Assembly: GCA_025084515.1 (NCBI GenBank)
Contig: JAJAGP010000233.1
Location: 62,001 to 126,000, forward strand
Direction: 5' to 3'
DNA: 64,000 nucleotides
Source: Ancistrus triradiatus
Taxonomy: Eukaryota; Chordata; Actinopteri; Siluriformes; Loricariidae
The position numbers were made by a program, and so were the translations under genes. Below, piece after piece: positions 21,560-34,235 of the stretch. The stretch's first letter is position 1; each line of letters starts with the position of its first letter. A model generated the notes under the pieces. The model had not been told where the DNA came from. It saw nothing but the letters and a program-made list of their open reading frames with translations, and did no database searches.

Positions 21560-22560
21560 TACTTAATTAATTGATTATTTTTGCATTGAAAATCTGGTAA
21601 TCTTTTTTTTTCTTCCTGATGCTACAGCTTGGCAGCTCTCCAGTCTTCAATCAGTCGCAATGAAATGTTGCGCTGCTGCAAATAAGATTAGACACGATTA
21701 AAATAATGTGATTAGATCAAGTGAATGAACGAATAAATGATTAAACAGTAATACAAGCGTTGTTTGTATGCCTTTTAAGGGAAAACTTATTTCTATGTTA
21801 AAATGCGACTAATTAACTACCAAACAAACGCAATCAAAGTACATTTCACAGCACTAGTGAGGATACACTGTATAGCTGTTAGTCTCTTTGGAGACCACTC
21901 TCTCCACATGGCACAGACTTTATTTGCCAGTATGATGGTAGAATGCTTCAAACGTGTTTGTGTTGTGTTTCCCTAGATCAGCCACATGCTCAACCCCTAA
22001 GAGTTAAATATGAATCATCTTTCTTTCCAAATAAAGCAATGCCATTAGTGCAGCAGTCACGCACTGCTTTCTCCAGATTTGATTGCCTAATTAGAAAGGA
22101 ACATCCTGAAGATAAAAATGATCTACTTTGTAATGATCCTCTTTTATTGGTTTTCCATTTTAGTCCTACTCGGTCTTACAAGAAAAGCTCAGTGTCCTAC
22201 AAAATGAGGGCTTTATAAAGCTTTAAGTGGGAGGGAGTTCTGGCTAAGCTCAAGCCTCTTGGTAGTACGAGCAGTGTGTTTTGGTTTGATAGATAACAAT
22301 TATTCTTTACCGCCGTTCCAAAGCCCATATGGCAGATGTTCAGTCTTGTACTACAGCAGATGCTGGGGTTAGAGAGCGCATTATGGCTGTTTTTTTTGTT
22401 TTTTTTACACGACTGTAGACTGAACATCATGAAATCTGGAACCGCTCCATTTCTTTCTATTACTAGGTATGGTTTGGTCCATAGTGAATAGAAGCAGTAG
22501 ACAGCCTAAGTAGGCACCCCGATATGCCAGTTTCGTAGATTTCCAAACAACCCTGGCGTT
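21560..22560. other. Unassigned sequence
   Basis: No gene or repeat recognised. Short frames at 21943-22218 and 22197-22430 lack motifs. Confidence 0.4.
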
Positions 22561-22564
22561 AACT

Positions 22565-22725
22565 CCATTAAACACCTCTGATGAACTGGGATGGGGGGCT
22601 TATTGCCAACATCAGTACCAAACGTAACAATCATTTTCCAAAATATGATGAAAACCCATCTCATAATTAGTAATACTAATAGTCATTTTGGATGTATTTC
22701 CAGGTGTCCGCAAACTTTTAACACG
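22565..22725 (+). mobile_element. Tc1-like 3'-end fragment
   Basis: 'aactgggatggggggcttat' then 'tgccaacatcagtac' follows the C-terminal coding phrase of the Tc1 family with the 'ggtgtccgcaaacttttaac' end, which appears at about 22705. Stops and indels throughout. Confidence 0.5.
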
Positions 22726-22799
22726 CATCGTGTATGTATTGCATTCGGTTGCCCCTCCATTCACAGAACCAAGAGTACAGGACAAAGATGTATAAGATG

Positions 22800-23140
22800 A
22801 GTTAGAAAGCGATCATGCCAATTAAAAAGCAACAAACTGCGCACATATACAACTTTATTACGTGGCTCGGCTTTAATTATATTTCCCAAGCTTTACGTTA
22901 GCCAAATGGCAAGTCATAAAATGCAAATGAACTGCACCAAAATGGAGGACCTTTTTCACTTCACAAGCCTTTGTTAATGGCAGTTCTCTGGTGTGGCAGC
23001 ACCATAAGGCTAATGGTCGATAGTGCAATTCAGACCCAGAGTACGAGTGTTAATTCGGTAACAGCTACATTATCGCAACAGCTATGCAGTTCAGTTTGAA
23101 GGCAATAAAAAGTCTTCATCCTATAGGCGCGGTAAACGTG
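22800..23140. other. Non-repetitive block, possible conserved non-coding DNA
   Basis: Even base composition, no repeat words and no coding frame. It contains the octamer ATGCAAAT at about 22922 and a SOX-like 'ctttgttaatgg' at about 22970. These are short motifs and could be chance; regulatory function is inference only. Confidence 0.25.
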
Positions 23141-23404
23141 CTAAGCCACTCTGGTTCTTCATTACAGACACAAACACTGGAAGCTGTTGCTTTTTGTGAG
23201 GCCCATGTTTAATGACTCAATTAGCTTCCCAAGGTCAGTGCACCACCAAGCACAAATGGGCTTATTTAAAGCTGGAGAGTACAAAAAGCACAGTAAAGAC
23301 ACTTCAAACGGGGGAAATCTAATTTTCTGTGACTCTTACTTTCTAAGTAATAATGGCCTCCAGGGATTTCCAGATTATCTGAGCGTGGGCCACCCAAGTC
23401 CATA

Positions 23405-23424
23405 CCACACACACACACACACAC
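23405..23424. repeat. (CA)n microsatellite
   Basis: A CA run of about ten units. Confidence 0.85.
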
Positions 23425-23499
23425 TGACAGCCTATGGCCCAGAGCTGACGTCCAAATACTGATGTTCATCACATTCCGGCACAACAGTCTCCACAAAGT

Positions 23500-25985
23500 T
23501 TCCAGAGGTCATTTCCGAGTTGCTTCGTCTTTACCCTCGACAAAAAGCTATGACTCATAAGCATGCAGTTGCCAGGCAAGGTACTGGGCTATTAGTGGGG
23601 CTGAATATTAGTGGGATATTGGAGTTCACAGCAGGCAGCATATGGTGGAAGTATTCCTGCAGTGAGCCATTTAGACATTCTGCCATTTAGGAGCCTCAGT
23701 TTTCCTTTTCCCAGAACACACACACATACACAAATCCATCTCTTAACCAGGTGATGATGAATTATTTATCTCCATAATCCACTGAGAAGCAGAGAACAAC
23801 CAGCTGTACTCTTTCTGCAGACATATGTGGCTGAACAGCACACTACATCATGATCTCAAAAGAAAATCCAAAGTTTTGGAGGACCCACAAGTTTCACCAC
23901 TTCCAAACACTAGACATATTTCATCATACATCAAAAACACAATTGCATTTTCGAGTTGGCACAAGTTTTTGTAAGAATCAGCACACTACTAGTTTAAGTC
24001 CCAGAGAACACGGGTCAGGGCTCAGGTGTAAGCAATGACCCGATGACTGGGGATCTTCCCTCAGGCTCAGTCAAATGTAACTGTACGATGTCTGAACTGA
24101 CTAGAGATCACCACAGAGGCTACAACCCAGATCGCTGAGGTTGTGGGCTAACCAACTACCGCTGACCCACTTGAATGCCTTATACATACAATTTTTATTT
24201 ATTTATTCTGTTTTTGGCATTTTTTCTTGTGTTGTTTCAGCTTTCCCCTAGTAGGGGATTCATGGGGTGCAGGTGAACTCGTTTCCTGGATGAGGCATCA
24301 GTCCATCATTCAGGGTTCGGGATGCTCCCTCCTTCAGACATGGCCAGTTATGTATCTGTGTGATGCCCAACCTGGCCAGAAGGTGGCGACCAGCCTCATC
24401 AAGGTGGCAGGCTAGCAAATTGCAACCGCCCTCTTCACGCTCTTTATACATACCGTAAATATTCAAAAATACGATTGATGCATTGCCCACACTGTATAAT
24501 AACATGACGTTGTTCCATATATCTTTTCTGAGGGCTGTAAATTTCAATTGAGCAGCTTTGTTTGTTCACATCACCCTTATTTCTTTTAGCTTTTTATAGT
24601 TATTTAACACCATCTGATTGGTCCAGAGGACTGATTAAAGCTAATTACAGTCTAGACTCTCATCAGCTCTTCAGTTTACTTCATATATAATATCTGAAAT
24701 ACAAATCATACAGAAGATACCCCATTATAAGCATTTTCTGACGTGTAAATAACGTTTTTAAAATAGAAAACTGCTTCTGCATTTTGAGTGTAGTACATGA
24801 ATAAAACAAGGCTATTAATCCTAATTCAAATTGTTTTTCTCCTAGATGTTATAAAAAAAATATCTTGAAGTGTTATGAATTTAGCAAAGAAAAAAAACAA
24901 CCAGATGCTGAGCGTGTAATTAAATAACACACAGACTTCATAAAAACGAGTGAGTCAGATAAAGACAAACCACCATGACCACTTTAATTTTTGTTTGCAC
25001 TACTTCAGTCAATGCGTAGCATGCGACACATCCAAATATTGAATCTGAAGCCCAGTGGCCTCCACACTTGCAAGTGCCTTTGGTTGCCAAGGTGCACAAA
25101 CTCAATTTAATACTAATGATTACTTTATTGACAAGCCAGTGACTGCACACTCTCTGTGCTAGTAGAAACTGGGGCCACACAGCCTCAGCTGGGGGAAGAG
25201 ATCCATAAATCACAAACGTATCTGCGTGAGACAGTGATTAAAAGAGCATTCTTCTTTAATTGATACAAGATGGATGAGAAAAATGAAATTATGGGAGTTG
25301 GAGAAACTAGAAAAGCGTCTGTAACAGTGGTTTAGTCATTTTTAGTGGTAATATGTTTTAGTTAATAGCTTATATAGCTGATATATGATTAGTATTCTGG
25401 ATTGGTAATGTACTTTTACCTCATAACCATGTACAAACAGTTTTCAATTCTCTATATGCTATTATTGTGCCATGTTGTGTAGCCACTCAGAGGAAAGTGG
25501 TGTGCTTCACACATTTTTATGCCATTCTGATAAGGAATTGATTCATGTTTTTTAATCCATAGAAAAAATCATAGGGATCAACAGAAGGCCTGGAAGTGTT
25601 CAGAGTGGGTTATATTGCTTTAGGAGATCACCCTGTATATGGAGCTAACCCTTACAGGTTTGGATCTATGAAATCTAAGCAGGCTACATGATTTTCTTTT
25701 CCTGCAGCATTTTTTTCCCTACGTTTTATCCTCCAGAGTCAGGATAGGAACCAGAGGAGCTTGGGGCTAGAGTGCTGGTTTGCAGTTCATATAATTTAGC
25801 ATACACCAATGAAAACCTAAAAAAAAATATTTAACCAGCTCTCCATTTGTGAAATGTGTCCATAAAAACTCTCCGGCCCTTGTACTGTTTGAGAAAGTAA
25901 CAGAACTTGTGTGCCGCGTAAACAAACAAACATTGTTTTGGGTTCGTTTGAACCATTACTTGAACGAAACTGGATTTTTTTGGAC
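23500..25985. other. Unassigned sequence with one weak dispersed repeat
   Basis: No gene recognised. The part 24325-24395 ('cctccttcagacatggccag' and 'tgatgcccaacctggccaga') recurs in diverged form at 40938-40995, so it is a dispersed repeat. A SINE-like B-box region may lie inverted near 24110-24165. Confidence 0.4.
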
Positions 25986-26011
25986 ATGCACGTTTTTCAT
26001 AGCATTTTCAT

Positions 26012-26145
26012 AGTATAGGTTCAGTAAGGGGCATTTGAGCTATTTTTCTAATTAAGAACTCTTAGCTGTAATGTTTACAACGATGTGCTAAAATATTGCG
26101 GCTGCTCACAGATGAAGCAAATAGCTTCTTGTTACAAATGCACAA
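26012..26145 (+). repeat. 134-bp duplicated segment, copy 1
   Basis: Nearly identical (I see one difference) to 27963-28096. It is flanked by a 15-base direct repeat 'atgcacgtttttcat' at 25986-26000 and 26149-26163. No coding potential. Confidence 0.9.
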
Positions 26146-26149
26146 CAGA

Positions 26150-26660
26150 TGCACGTTTTTCATCGGGCAGCGACAAACACTCTGTAAAAAGTCACATTAA
26201 GGACAACACCAATGTAATACATCGATAGTGTTAGTAATGACAGAATGTACAATTGGCATGTTGTCACATTTTAGTCATGGCTACTTCTGTCTTAAGGAAA
26301 ATTCTTCATATGTAGCAGTCTTGCACAGCTGCACAGAGGCCGTCACGGCTCCATTTTTCTGATAATGATGTCGTAAATTGCAGTGTTATTTATTATTTAG
26401 CTAGGCTTATTATAGGGGGCTTAATACATTTCTAAATAGCAAAGAGACTCCATAAAGCAAAACTGACAACACTATTAGGCCTGGTGTTGTACTTTTTCAT
26501 CATCCATATGGAACTTGCATTAGGTGGACGTAGACAGAATGGCGTCCATGTAACATTACCCATAAGCTGCACATACACAGAACAAACTGACGCTGAGAAG
26601 AGGGTTCTTCTCTCATATAAGCTAGAAGTATGATGTATATCAGTAAAGTTTGGCTAATGG
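26150..26660. other. Unassigned sequence
   Basis: No gene or repeat recognised. Confidence 0.4.
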
Positions 26661-26709
26661 TTTTAAAAACGTTTTAAAGCACTCAGTCATACTTTTAAAT
26701 GACAGAGAG

Positions 26710-26757
26710 TGTCGAATTCGACAAATTCCGAGGTGGTCGACAACCGAGGTACCACTG
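26710..26757 (-). mobile_element. End fragment of CAGYGGTACCTCGG TIR family
   Basis: Inverted, the end reads 'CAGTGGTACCTCGGTTGTCG' with TA following at 26758-26759. This matches the left end of the complete element at 46713-47491. Confidence 0.65.
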
Positions 26758-26774
26758 TACCAAGATCCTCACCA

Positions 26775-26935
26775 ATTAAACATCCCATGCTGGTGATACT
26801 CCAGGATACTCACCAACCCAGCATCCAATGCTTGTGTCCAGCATACTCACTAACCCAGCATATGCTGGTAACCAGTATACAAAAACACAGCCCCTGCTGG
26901 ACTTCATACCAGGGCAGAATGGGATGCTGATTTGG
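26775..26935. repeat. CCAGCAT/ATGCTGG-rich repeat
   Basis: Multiple short direct and inverted copies of 'ccagcat' and 'atgctgg' ('cccagcatatgctggtaacc' in the middle) form a small self-complementary repeat of a type common in teleosts. Confidence 0.6.
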
Positions 26936-26939
26936 CGAT

Positions 26940-27960
26940 TACGCTGACGACCACCATCGAGTCCGGCGGTGTTTCTCAAATGGACTGGAGAATAAAACGC
27001 TCGTTTATAAATGTCAATTAGAAGTCTATTAGGTCATGTTTTTGTTTCTTTACCACGTTGCAGTTCTTGTGCCTTTCTTTAAAGGGCAAAGGGCTAATTC
27101 TTGTTTATTGAGTGCAAGCACAACACTGGGGTGCAATGCTGATCAGGTCCTGCAGAGAAATCAATCCTCCTCACACACAAGAGAGGGGCGAAGAACCGGA
27201 AAACAGACGCCAGACTATTCTTAGCTTGTGTGTGTGAGAGAGAACTGTGGCGTTGCTATTGTTTTCCTTCGCTAATAAATGTTTGATCCACAGACTAATT
27301 GTGATGGAGAGAGTCTGCGTGAGTTTACACGCTGTCGCCTCTGTACACAATTTGCATAGGCGTGTTTTAATCAAGTTCGCAATTATCCGATGCTTTTGTC
27401 CCCTGAACTGTGACAGAAATGCAATCTATTAGAGGGGCGTATGGAGATCGAAGAAGGGTGGGAACGAGTTGTGTATTAGTGCAGTGCGTACGAGTGCGCC
27501 TTTCTGCTTCGCAGCTATCTCAGTGAGCAGATCAGCCTAAGTGGAATAATAATGATGCGAATCATTGTGGCATAAATGCACAGAACGCTCTCGCAGGCAC
27601 CGACTACGGGGAGAGGATGATTGACAGGCCAAATGGCAGACTTTCCTTACAGCGCTCAAGCCACCTGAGCACTGGAGCTGCCGCTACCTGAGCAGCCATG
27701 TGGAGAAAGAAAACAAGTAAACAATGGGAAAAAAATATTCTCAGCCAAAAGGCTCTGCATGAGGACTTCATCAAAACTTATCCAGCATGAGCTGAAATGA
27801 ACCTGCGACCTCGTGAGGAGCGTGCATTTCAAATTGAGCTACAGCGGGTGCAACTGGGATGTCAAAGAGGGATTATTTTCCACAGGAAGCTTTCTGAGCA
27901 TAAGAATAAACGTAGAGCCTGCATTATTCACACTGAGATGTTCTACTCCAGCTGTTTTAT
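26940..27960. other. Non-repetitive block
   Basis: No repeat words and no convincing exon. Composition is even with several homeodomain-like ATTA words. The frames at 27036-27432 lack domains. Confidence 0.35.
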
Positions 27961-27962
27961 TC

Positions 27963-28096
27963 AGTATAGGTTCAGTAAGGGGCATTTGAGCTATTTTTCT
28001 AATTAAGAACTCTTAGCTGTAATGTTTACAACGATGGGCTAAAATATTGCGGCTGCTCACAGATGAAGCAAATAGCTTCTTGTTACAAATGCACAA
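27963..28096 (+). repeat. 134-bp duplicated segment, copy 2
   Basis: Second copy of the 26012-26145 segment in the same orientation, 1,951 bp downstream. The 15-base flanking repeat of copy 1 is not present here. It abuts a Tc1-like transposase fragment. Confidence 0.9.
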
Positions 28097-28520
28097 GCCA
28101 AGGTCTGGGACATATTAGATGGCGAGCAAACAGGCGGTTCTCGTAGATGACGTGTTGGGTTCCGGAGAAATGGCAAGCAACTTTGCTGAGCAATGGCATG
28201 AATGACCAAAGGCCAGGCTCGTGGGGTGCCACCAGTCAGCAGCCATGTATGTCCATAACAACCATACCCTTCAATGGACATGTAAGAATTAGAACTGGAC
28301 TTTGGAACAATGGAAGAAAGTCCGATGAATCCCGTTTATCTAACATCATGACCTGATCTGTGTGCACCATTTATATGGAAAATAATGGCACCATGATGCA
28401 CACTGGGTAGTAGACAAACCAGTGGAGGGAGTGTGATGCTCTGGCCAATGTTGTGCACACAGAGGACTGATATTAGGCAGGTGGCATAACGATTGGCTCA
28501 TTGGTGCATACTGCATTGAT
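28097..28520 (+). mobile_element. Tc1-like transposase fragment, another family
   Basis: Near 28295-28335 the plus strand spells, with frame changes, W-N-N-G-R-K-S-D-E-S-R, the first-D block of a Tc1-like catalytic core (SDESRF type). Near 28418-28450 it spells 'GGSVMLWPM', the conserved GGGSVMVWG-like block. The second D and E are not found, so it is a short decayed piece. Confidence 0.6.
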
Positions 28521-28524
28521 ATTG

Positions 28525-29430
28525 TCCGGACGTTTTATAGGATAACTAAGTGAAGTGTATCTCTTGCATACTAGGAAGATCTCCAGGTATTTTGGGTTGT
28601 CTCAAGTGATGCATTTTCACTACAATCTGAGGAGCACGTTTCACACAGGTGAACATTTGAAAACAACTGTAACTACACAAAAGCTGAAAGTGTCAAAGAG
28701 AAGGTGTTTTTGTTCTCACAACAAGAACAGGTGCAACACTGCTGAAGCTCCCTAAATTGCCCAGCACCCCTAAAAATAGTACAAATGTCTTGTTTTTACA
28801 GAAGAGTATCTCTGATAAGCTGAAACAATGTTAAAACCATAGAAAGTATATGGTTTAAACATAATATTTGAACATGAAATTACAGCAGTACTCCATTGCC
28901 TTGCGAATGGTATGATCCAAGTGATGGCTTTGTGGCTTGCAGGCTCAGCGCTAATGGACTTTGGTCTTTCCAGTCACAGTTTTTCCCCTACCCAAAAAGT
29001 CATGAATTTAAAAATGACAGTCCAAAACGACACAACAATGTATAGCTTGTATAAAAAATGAGGATTGAGGGGGATGGGGATGAACACGATTCCACCAGAT
29101 GTAAAAATTAAATCAAGATTGTCTCATTATTCCATAGACTTTTTTAAAAATTGCTCTTGGGTCTATGTTCTGTGTTCCTTACACGAAGTTGTGTCACACA
29201 TTCTCTAGTCATGCCATATGTTTCAGTACATCAGTGCTACTACAGATTCTAGCTCGCAATGTACAGTTTGTTGTAGAAACTGGGACATAGAAGTGTGTGT
29301 ACTGTATACATAGAGTCAAACCTCACTATCAAAATGTGTGTCATTCCAAAAAACAGTTTGGATGCCAAATATAAATATGCACATCTTCTGATGCACTTAT
29401 TAGTGCATACTTTCATCATTCATATATTTT
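28525..29430. other. Unassigned sequence
   Basis: No gene or repeat recognised. Confidence 0.4.
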
Positions 29431-29544
29431 TATATTAAAAATGGATGTCAGATTTACACAACATGAATACCTGTATGCAAAGCCTACAACGCCTAACAGA
29501 AACCAAGTGTTGTGCCACCCTGGGCATAATGTGAACCCAGCCAA

Positions 29545-29600
29545 ACCCCCATCCTACCCCCATCTCCATCATCCCCATCCCCATCCCCCATGCCCCTTGT
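29545..29600. repeat. C-rich CCATCC-type simple repeat
   Basis: Short CCATCC/CCCATC units on the plus strand. The proline/histidine-rich frame across it is a simple-repeat translation. Confidence 0.7.
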
Positions 29601-29699
29601 GCACACATCACACATTAGGCACGTCAACACTGGACATTAACGTCTCTGTTCCAAATGTTGGATTTTGTCTTACAAGAACCTGGTGAAATTGACACAAAC

Positions 29700-31680
29700 A
29701 AACCCAAAGATAAAAGCCTTTTTTTGGTGCTGTTATATTGAATATTTTTGCCCAAGTGTCTACTTCAGAATGATCATTGTGCTTTATGTCAAACTTAAAA
29801 TAACTAGTGTTATAGTGTAATAGTGCAAATCATTAATTACCTTAAACTTGGATCTGCATTTGTTTGTTTTTTTGGTTCGTATAGTCAGGAATGAAATGTA
29901 TAATCATCAATTCATTATAATTAATCTTATTCTAATTAAAAAATAACTAATCATTAGTCATCTTTAATTATTTAGACAACACATACCACCACAAACTAAT
30001 GGATACTTACAAACTGTAATGTGTTTCTTTTAAAAACTGACTGTCTCCGAGTCAAAAGAGGTGATAATGGGGAGTATAACTGTTTTTTTACCAGAATAAC
30101 ATTGCTAAAAAAAAAAAAAAACTTTTCCTCTGTTAAAGCTACAGTCAAATGCAAATCTGCTGTCGTGTTTTCTACTGTGCTGCTGCGTGATCTGGATTGC
30201 TTGTGTTTTCGATTGCTTTCACTTAAATTTTTATTACACTCCATTTTAACCTTGCGATTTCCCTTCACTGAAGACCTTACACGACTCAGACGTTTTATTA
30301 TACTTATTCTGAGAAAGCAGGTTCTAGAAGTTTTTGTTTTGAATGGTTATGTATGGATGTACTATTTGTACAGAAACCTGTGATAGAAAGTTCTTCAGAA
30401 ATCTGATGTTCTTGTTGACTACACATTTTAAGGATGCTGTACTTTACTCTTTCAGCTCTGTATCATGCAGCCTTTACGCAGTGATTTCCCCATTCAGATT
30501 CGCCGAAAGAAACAACAAATCCCACATACAATGGATTTAATGGTGTTTAAGGTAGTTTATGAGCTGCATCCTCTGTTTTCCAGCAGCGTGTTCTTTTAAG
30601 AAGAATTTCGCTCTGGAAATGAATAACCAACATGTCTGATACGTGTGAGTCGGTCCCATTTCCTGACAAAGAGAAATGAGGACACAGTTTTGCGATCATT
30701 TATTTGATGTTACAGACAAAACACAGGTTTGTATTTGGGTTATTTGCCACTGTAAACATTTTCTTGAGCTTCACATCACTTTGAACCAGTCACTGTTATG
30801 GCTCTATGGAATAAACAATGATTAACTGGTCTGGTTTTTTTTTTACTCCTTATTTATAGCAATGCCTAATCTTTTCTCATTTGGATATTCAAAAACAATT
30901 TGTTGAACACAATTATTATTTAAATATCAATAATGCTCGTCCCTACTAGTTATCAGCGAGATGATGTTGGAACTCTGAGTTTGACATCAGTAGTGTCCAT
31001 GTGAGGGCACCCCTGGTCTGCTTGTGCCGCCACAGACCCAGCCTCCTAGATCTGGAGGAACTCTAAACTTAGAAGGTGAAAGGCCTTGGGGATGCAGAAC
31101 ACAGACAAACAGAGGGGCACCGGAACACAAGCCTTACCTAGGGTGCTGAGGGTGCTGTCACGCACATGGCACTGGACTGAACCTGAGACTGGCGTCACAG
31201 ACAGTATGAAATGAAACAAAAGTTACTCAGACCATATTACTTTTGCTCAGGGCCCAGGCATTGTGGTACTTACAAAAATAACCAAATGTCATAAATTCAA
31301 GGCTGATATTTGTACCCAATTATCCCTTCCCTGTAAAATGTGTTACACCCTCAGTTAAAGGCTTTTCTACTCGAGTATCCATGTTGATTTTTGCACATTT
31401 TTAAAATATCAACAGGCTGCAAGTGAAATAACGTTCTATTCATTCTCCTTTGCTAAGTGTAGGTGGGATTATGGAGAATAAATTGTTGGTAGACCTTTAT
31501 GTTTGCTTGTAGGGAGACCCCATTTTCATAAGCGTGGCAAAATTCTGTAAGTTGTATAGTTACAGTACTCAATATGAAGATTTGCTAATTACACACTGCA
31601 GTTTAAGAACACTGTCATTATGCAGCGTTTGTTGGTGCTAATATCCATGTATGTACCAGTAATTAGCTCGTACAGTCCTC
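29700..31680. other. Unassigned AT-rich sequence
   Basis: No gene recognised. The 120-residue frame at 30021-30383 carries a lysine run from a poly-A tract at 30106-30121 and no domain. Confidence 0.4.
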
Positions 31681-31689
31681 CCCTACTGT

Positions 31690-32880
31690 TCTCCTAGATT
31701 TCTTCAGCTCTGACCTTGAAACGACGCGCTCTATATTATCCTCCGCCCTCGCACTAACGCACGACAAACTGCGACCTTGTTCATTTTAATCTTGCCCCTC
31801 CACTATTCATCTTGGGGGCCCTTTGGCCAACATTCCTTCATCTTGAGATTGCAGCCGAAGAATGGAGTACCATTATAGAGTCGGGAGAGAAATGATTACT
31901 CGAAAACACGTCCTTGGAAATAGTGTGGCAAGCAAAACTTCTACAACATGACCCAGCGACTTTTCACAACTACCAAGCACATACCCTTTGTGATGGTCAA
32001 GACCACATCCAGACCTCCATGCAAGCGCAAAAAAACAGCATCAATTATTTACGACAGAAGAAACAGAATTCTACCGCACCACGGTGCAAACGTTTTCAAT
32101 CGCCGCCCCTATAAACCATTCACAGACAGCGTCTTTTTTCCTCCTGATATTTTGTGTCAGCGAGCAATTCAGGAGATACGATGTGAAATCTCCCAGCTGC
32201 TTTGTCAGCATCTTCATTCTTCCCTGCAAATCTATTGCCCGTGACATATCTTATATCTTCCATTACAGATACAAGAGCACACACAAGCAATACAATCAGA
32301 TAGAGCCCAGTACACAATGACTTGGCCATGCTTGAAATAGGGAACACTGAGTACAATTGTTTTAGATTTGCATTACTGCACAAGAACTGCAGATAAAGAT
32401 TGGAGTTTTCTGTGTGTCGCCGCTCTTATCTGACGACCTCACACTCTGAGTTAAACGTGGACGTATATGGTCCATTATTTCTACAAGAAATGTCAAGGTG
32501 TAAAGCTGTTCACATGCCAAGGATGAAGGCTACACTCACTTGCAATGTTGTAAACAATGTCGTACTGTATATATTAAATTGTAGTAAATTGAAATCTTGA
32601 GAAAAAGTTGTAGGCCAATTCTGTTTCATACGGTTGTGTGACAAACTTTGGACACTCTTGGCTAATTTAATTGACTAATTTCAGTGAAGCAGTGCCAAGT
32701 CCATTAGGTTCTAAGACCTTGTGATAAATACTTAGACTAAACATCGCTTACAGGTCTCACTCCGAGTCCTTTCTCCCATGCCATCGAGAATTTATGCTGG
32801 AGAGGTGAGTGTTTACGAACTGGAAGGCGAACCAGCAACTCAGCCTTTCTCCCTCCCTAGTACCCAGACATAAGTGTTTG
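31690..32880. other. Non-repetitive block with overlapping short frames
   Basis: Frames at 31914-32320 overlap in all three plus phases but show no domain or conserved motif. I cannot support a gene. No repeat words were noticed. Confidence 0.35.
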
Positions 32881-32894
32881 GAAATAACATGATT

Positions 32895-32895
32895 A

Positions 32896-32942
<47 letters not shown>
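32895..32942. repeat. (AAT)n microsatellite
   Basis: A pure AAT/ATA run of about sixteen units; the poly-tyrosine minus-strand frame is its translation. Confidence 0.95.
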
Positions 32943-32944
32943 GT

Positions 32945-33640
32945 TTGGCCAAATCTAACAGCAAGGAGAAACCACATCACACTGTTAAAAAATCTCAAGG
33001 ATACTATGAGCAGGTTTGGAGCAGGTAACCTCACCACCACCAAAAAAATACACCTATGGTGTTTATTCATCTTTACTGAAAAGTGGCCTGAATAAAACAC
33101 AACTGTCTCACGACCTTCAGTTCTGCCTCAGTTCTTTTTTTAAAGTTTGTACTTTAGCCCCTCATTAAACCATGAAATACAAATTTTTTCACACTCCTTT
33201 AATTTTTCTTTCACTAAGGGTGGTCTATTCAGACGTGCTCTCAGTAGCACACTCAGACATTAAAAACTGGTTCCTTTCTCTCCATTTCTATAATTCCCTA
33301 ATGTTGAACATACGGCTGTGCTCCCACTAAGACTCCTGAAAGCCTGACTATGTACTTCACTAAGCAGGGATCATCTACAGTGAACTTAAATCTGGCATAT
33401 TACTTCTCTACAAAATCTGGCTGATCCAGTAGATGTGACATTATACACAGTCAGATCTGAGGCATGAGCTCCAGCTTATTTTTATAGATTTCATAAAGTT
33501 AGACTGCAACGTTGTAGATTTTCTAGTTAGGACCGCAGCTTTATATTGCCTCAAGAAAATGTGTGTGTCATATTATATGACCAAAGAAATTTAGGCTCTG
33601 GATGGGTATACAAATAACTCAGACAAACTTAAAACCGAAA
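32945..33640. other. Unassigned sequence
   Basis: Nothing recognised. Confidence 0.4.
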
Positions 33641-33645
33641 ACATA

Positions 33646-34140
33646 CAGGACTGTGCAAAAGTGTTAGGCCATCATTAGATTAGATATACCATTGTTTTAG
33701 CAATGGGATTATGAACACATTTTTTCTCAGTCTTTTTATTAGAATACAATCAGAAAACTGGAAAATTGTATGCAGTATAAAAAACTTAAAACAACATCAG
33801 AAAACAGCTTCTGTAGGCTACAGTGGCAAGTACTTAGTGTGACCTCCCCTTACACTTGAGCAATAGCAGCTTCATCGGGATGCCAAGTTGGCGCTTCTAC
33901 AGTCCAAAAGAAGCTTGATAACGACTGGTCTTTTGGAAGGGTAGCAGCCAAGAAACAACTTTTTCAGAAGAGAAACAGGGTGAAAAGGCCAAGATATGCT
34001 AAATCTCCCAAAGATTGGAGTGAAGATCAGTGGAAAAGAGGATTATGGAGTGACGAATCCAAGTTTGAAATTTTTGGGTCCAATCGTCAGCATATCTTTT
34101 GCTACATCATCAAATCATGTGGTGGCCCTTGACAGTACTG
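33646..34140 (+). mobile_element. Tc1-derived element, GCAAAAGTCTTAGGCC family, deleted
   Basis: Starts 'caggactgtgcaaaagtgtt' after TA (33644-33645) and ends 'ggcccttgacagtactg' before TA (34141-34142). Inside, 33955-34105 encodes with little damage 'FQKRNRVKRPRYAKSPKDWS' and then 'WSDESKFEIFGSNRQ', the first-D block of a Tc1 transposase. The rest of the catalytic domain is deleted, leaving about 495 bp. It is the longest member of this family here. Confidence 0.85.
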
Positions 34141-34189
34141 TATGTAGAAACATGCTTCAGTTTACATTTTCATAATGAAATAGCCAAAT

Positions 34190-34235
34190 CCATCAATTAG
34201 AAGGGGTGTCCACATACTTTTGTCCATGTAGTTTA
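34190..34235 (+). mobile_element. Isolated Tc1-like end
   Basis: 'aaggggtgtccacatacttt' then 'tgtccatgtag' is the right-end phrase of the family also seen at 17427, 22705, 38140 and 59335. Confidence 0.55.

Noticed and set aside
30021..30383. 120-residue frame as possible small gene
   Set aside because: Contains a poly-lysine block from poly-A and no recognisable motif; AT-rich noise most likely.
31914..32320. Three overlapping plus-strand frames as a possible overlapping gene
   Set aside because: None has a recognisable motif or conserved pattern; overlapping open phases also arise by chance in stop-poor DNA.
32840..33100. Poly-tyrosine protein on the minus strand
   Set aside because: Simple translation of the (AAT)n microsatellite.
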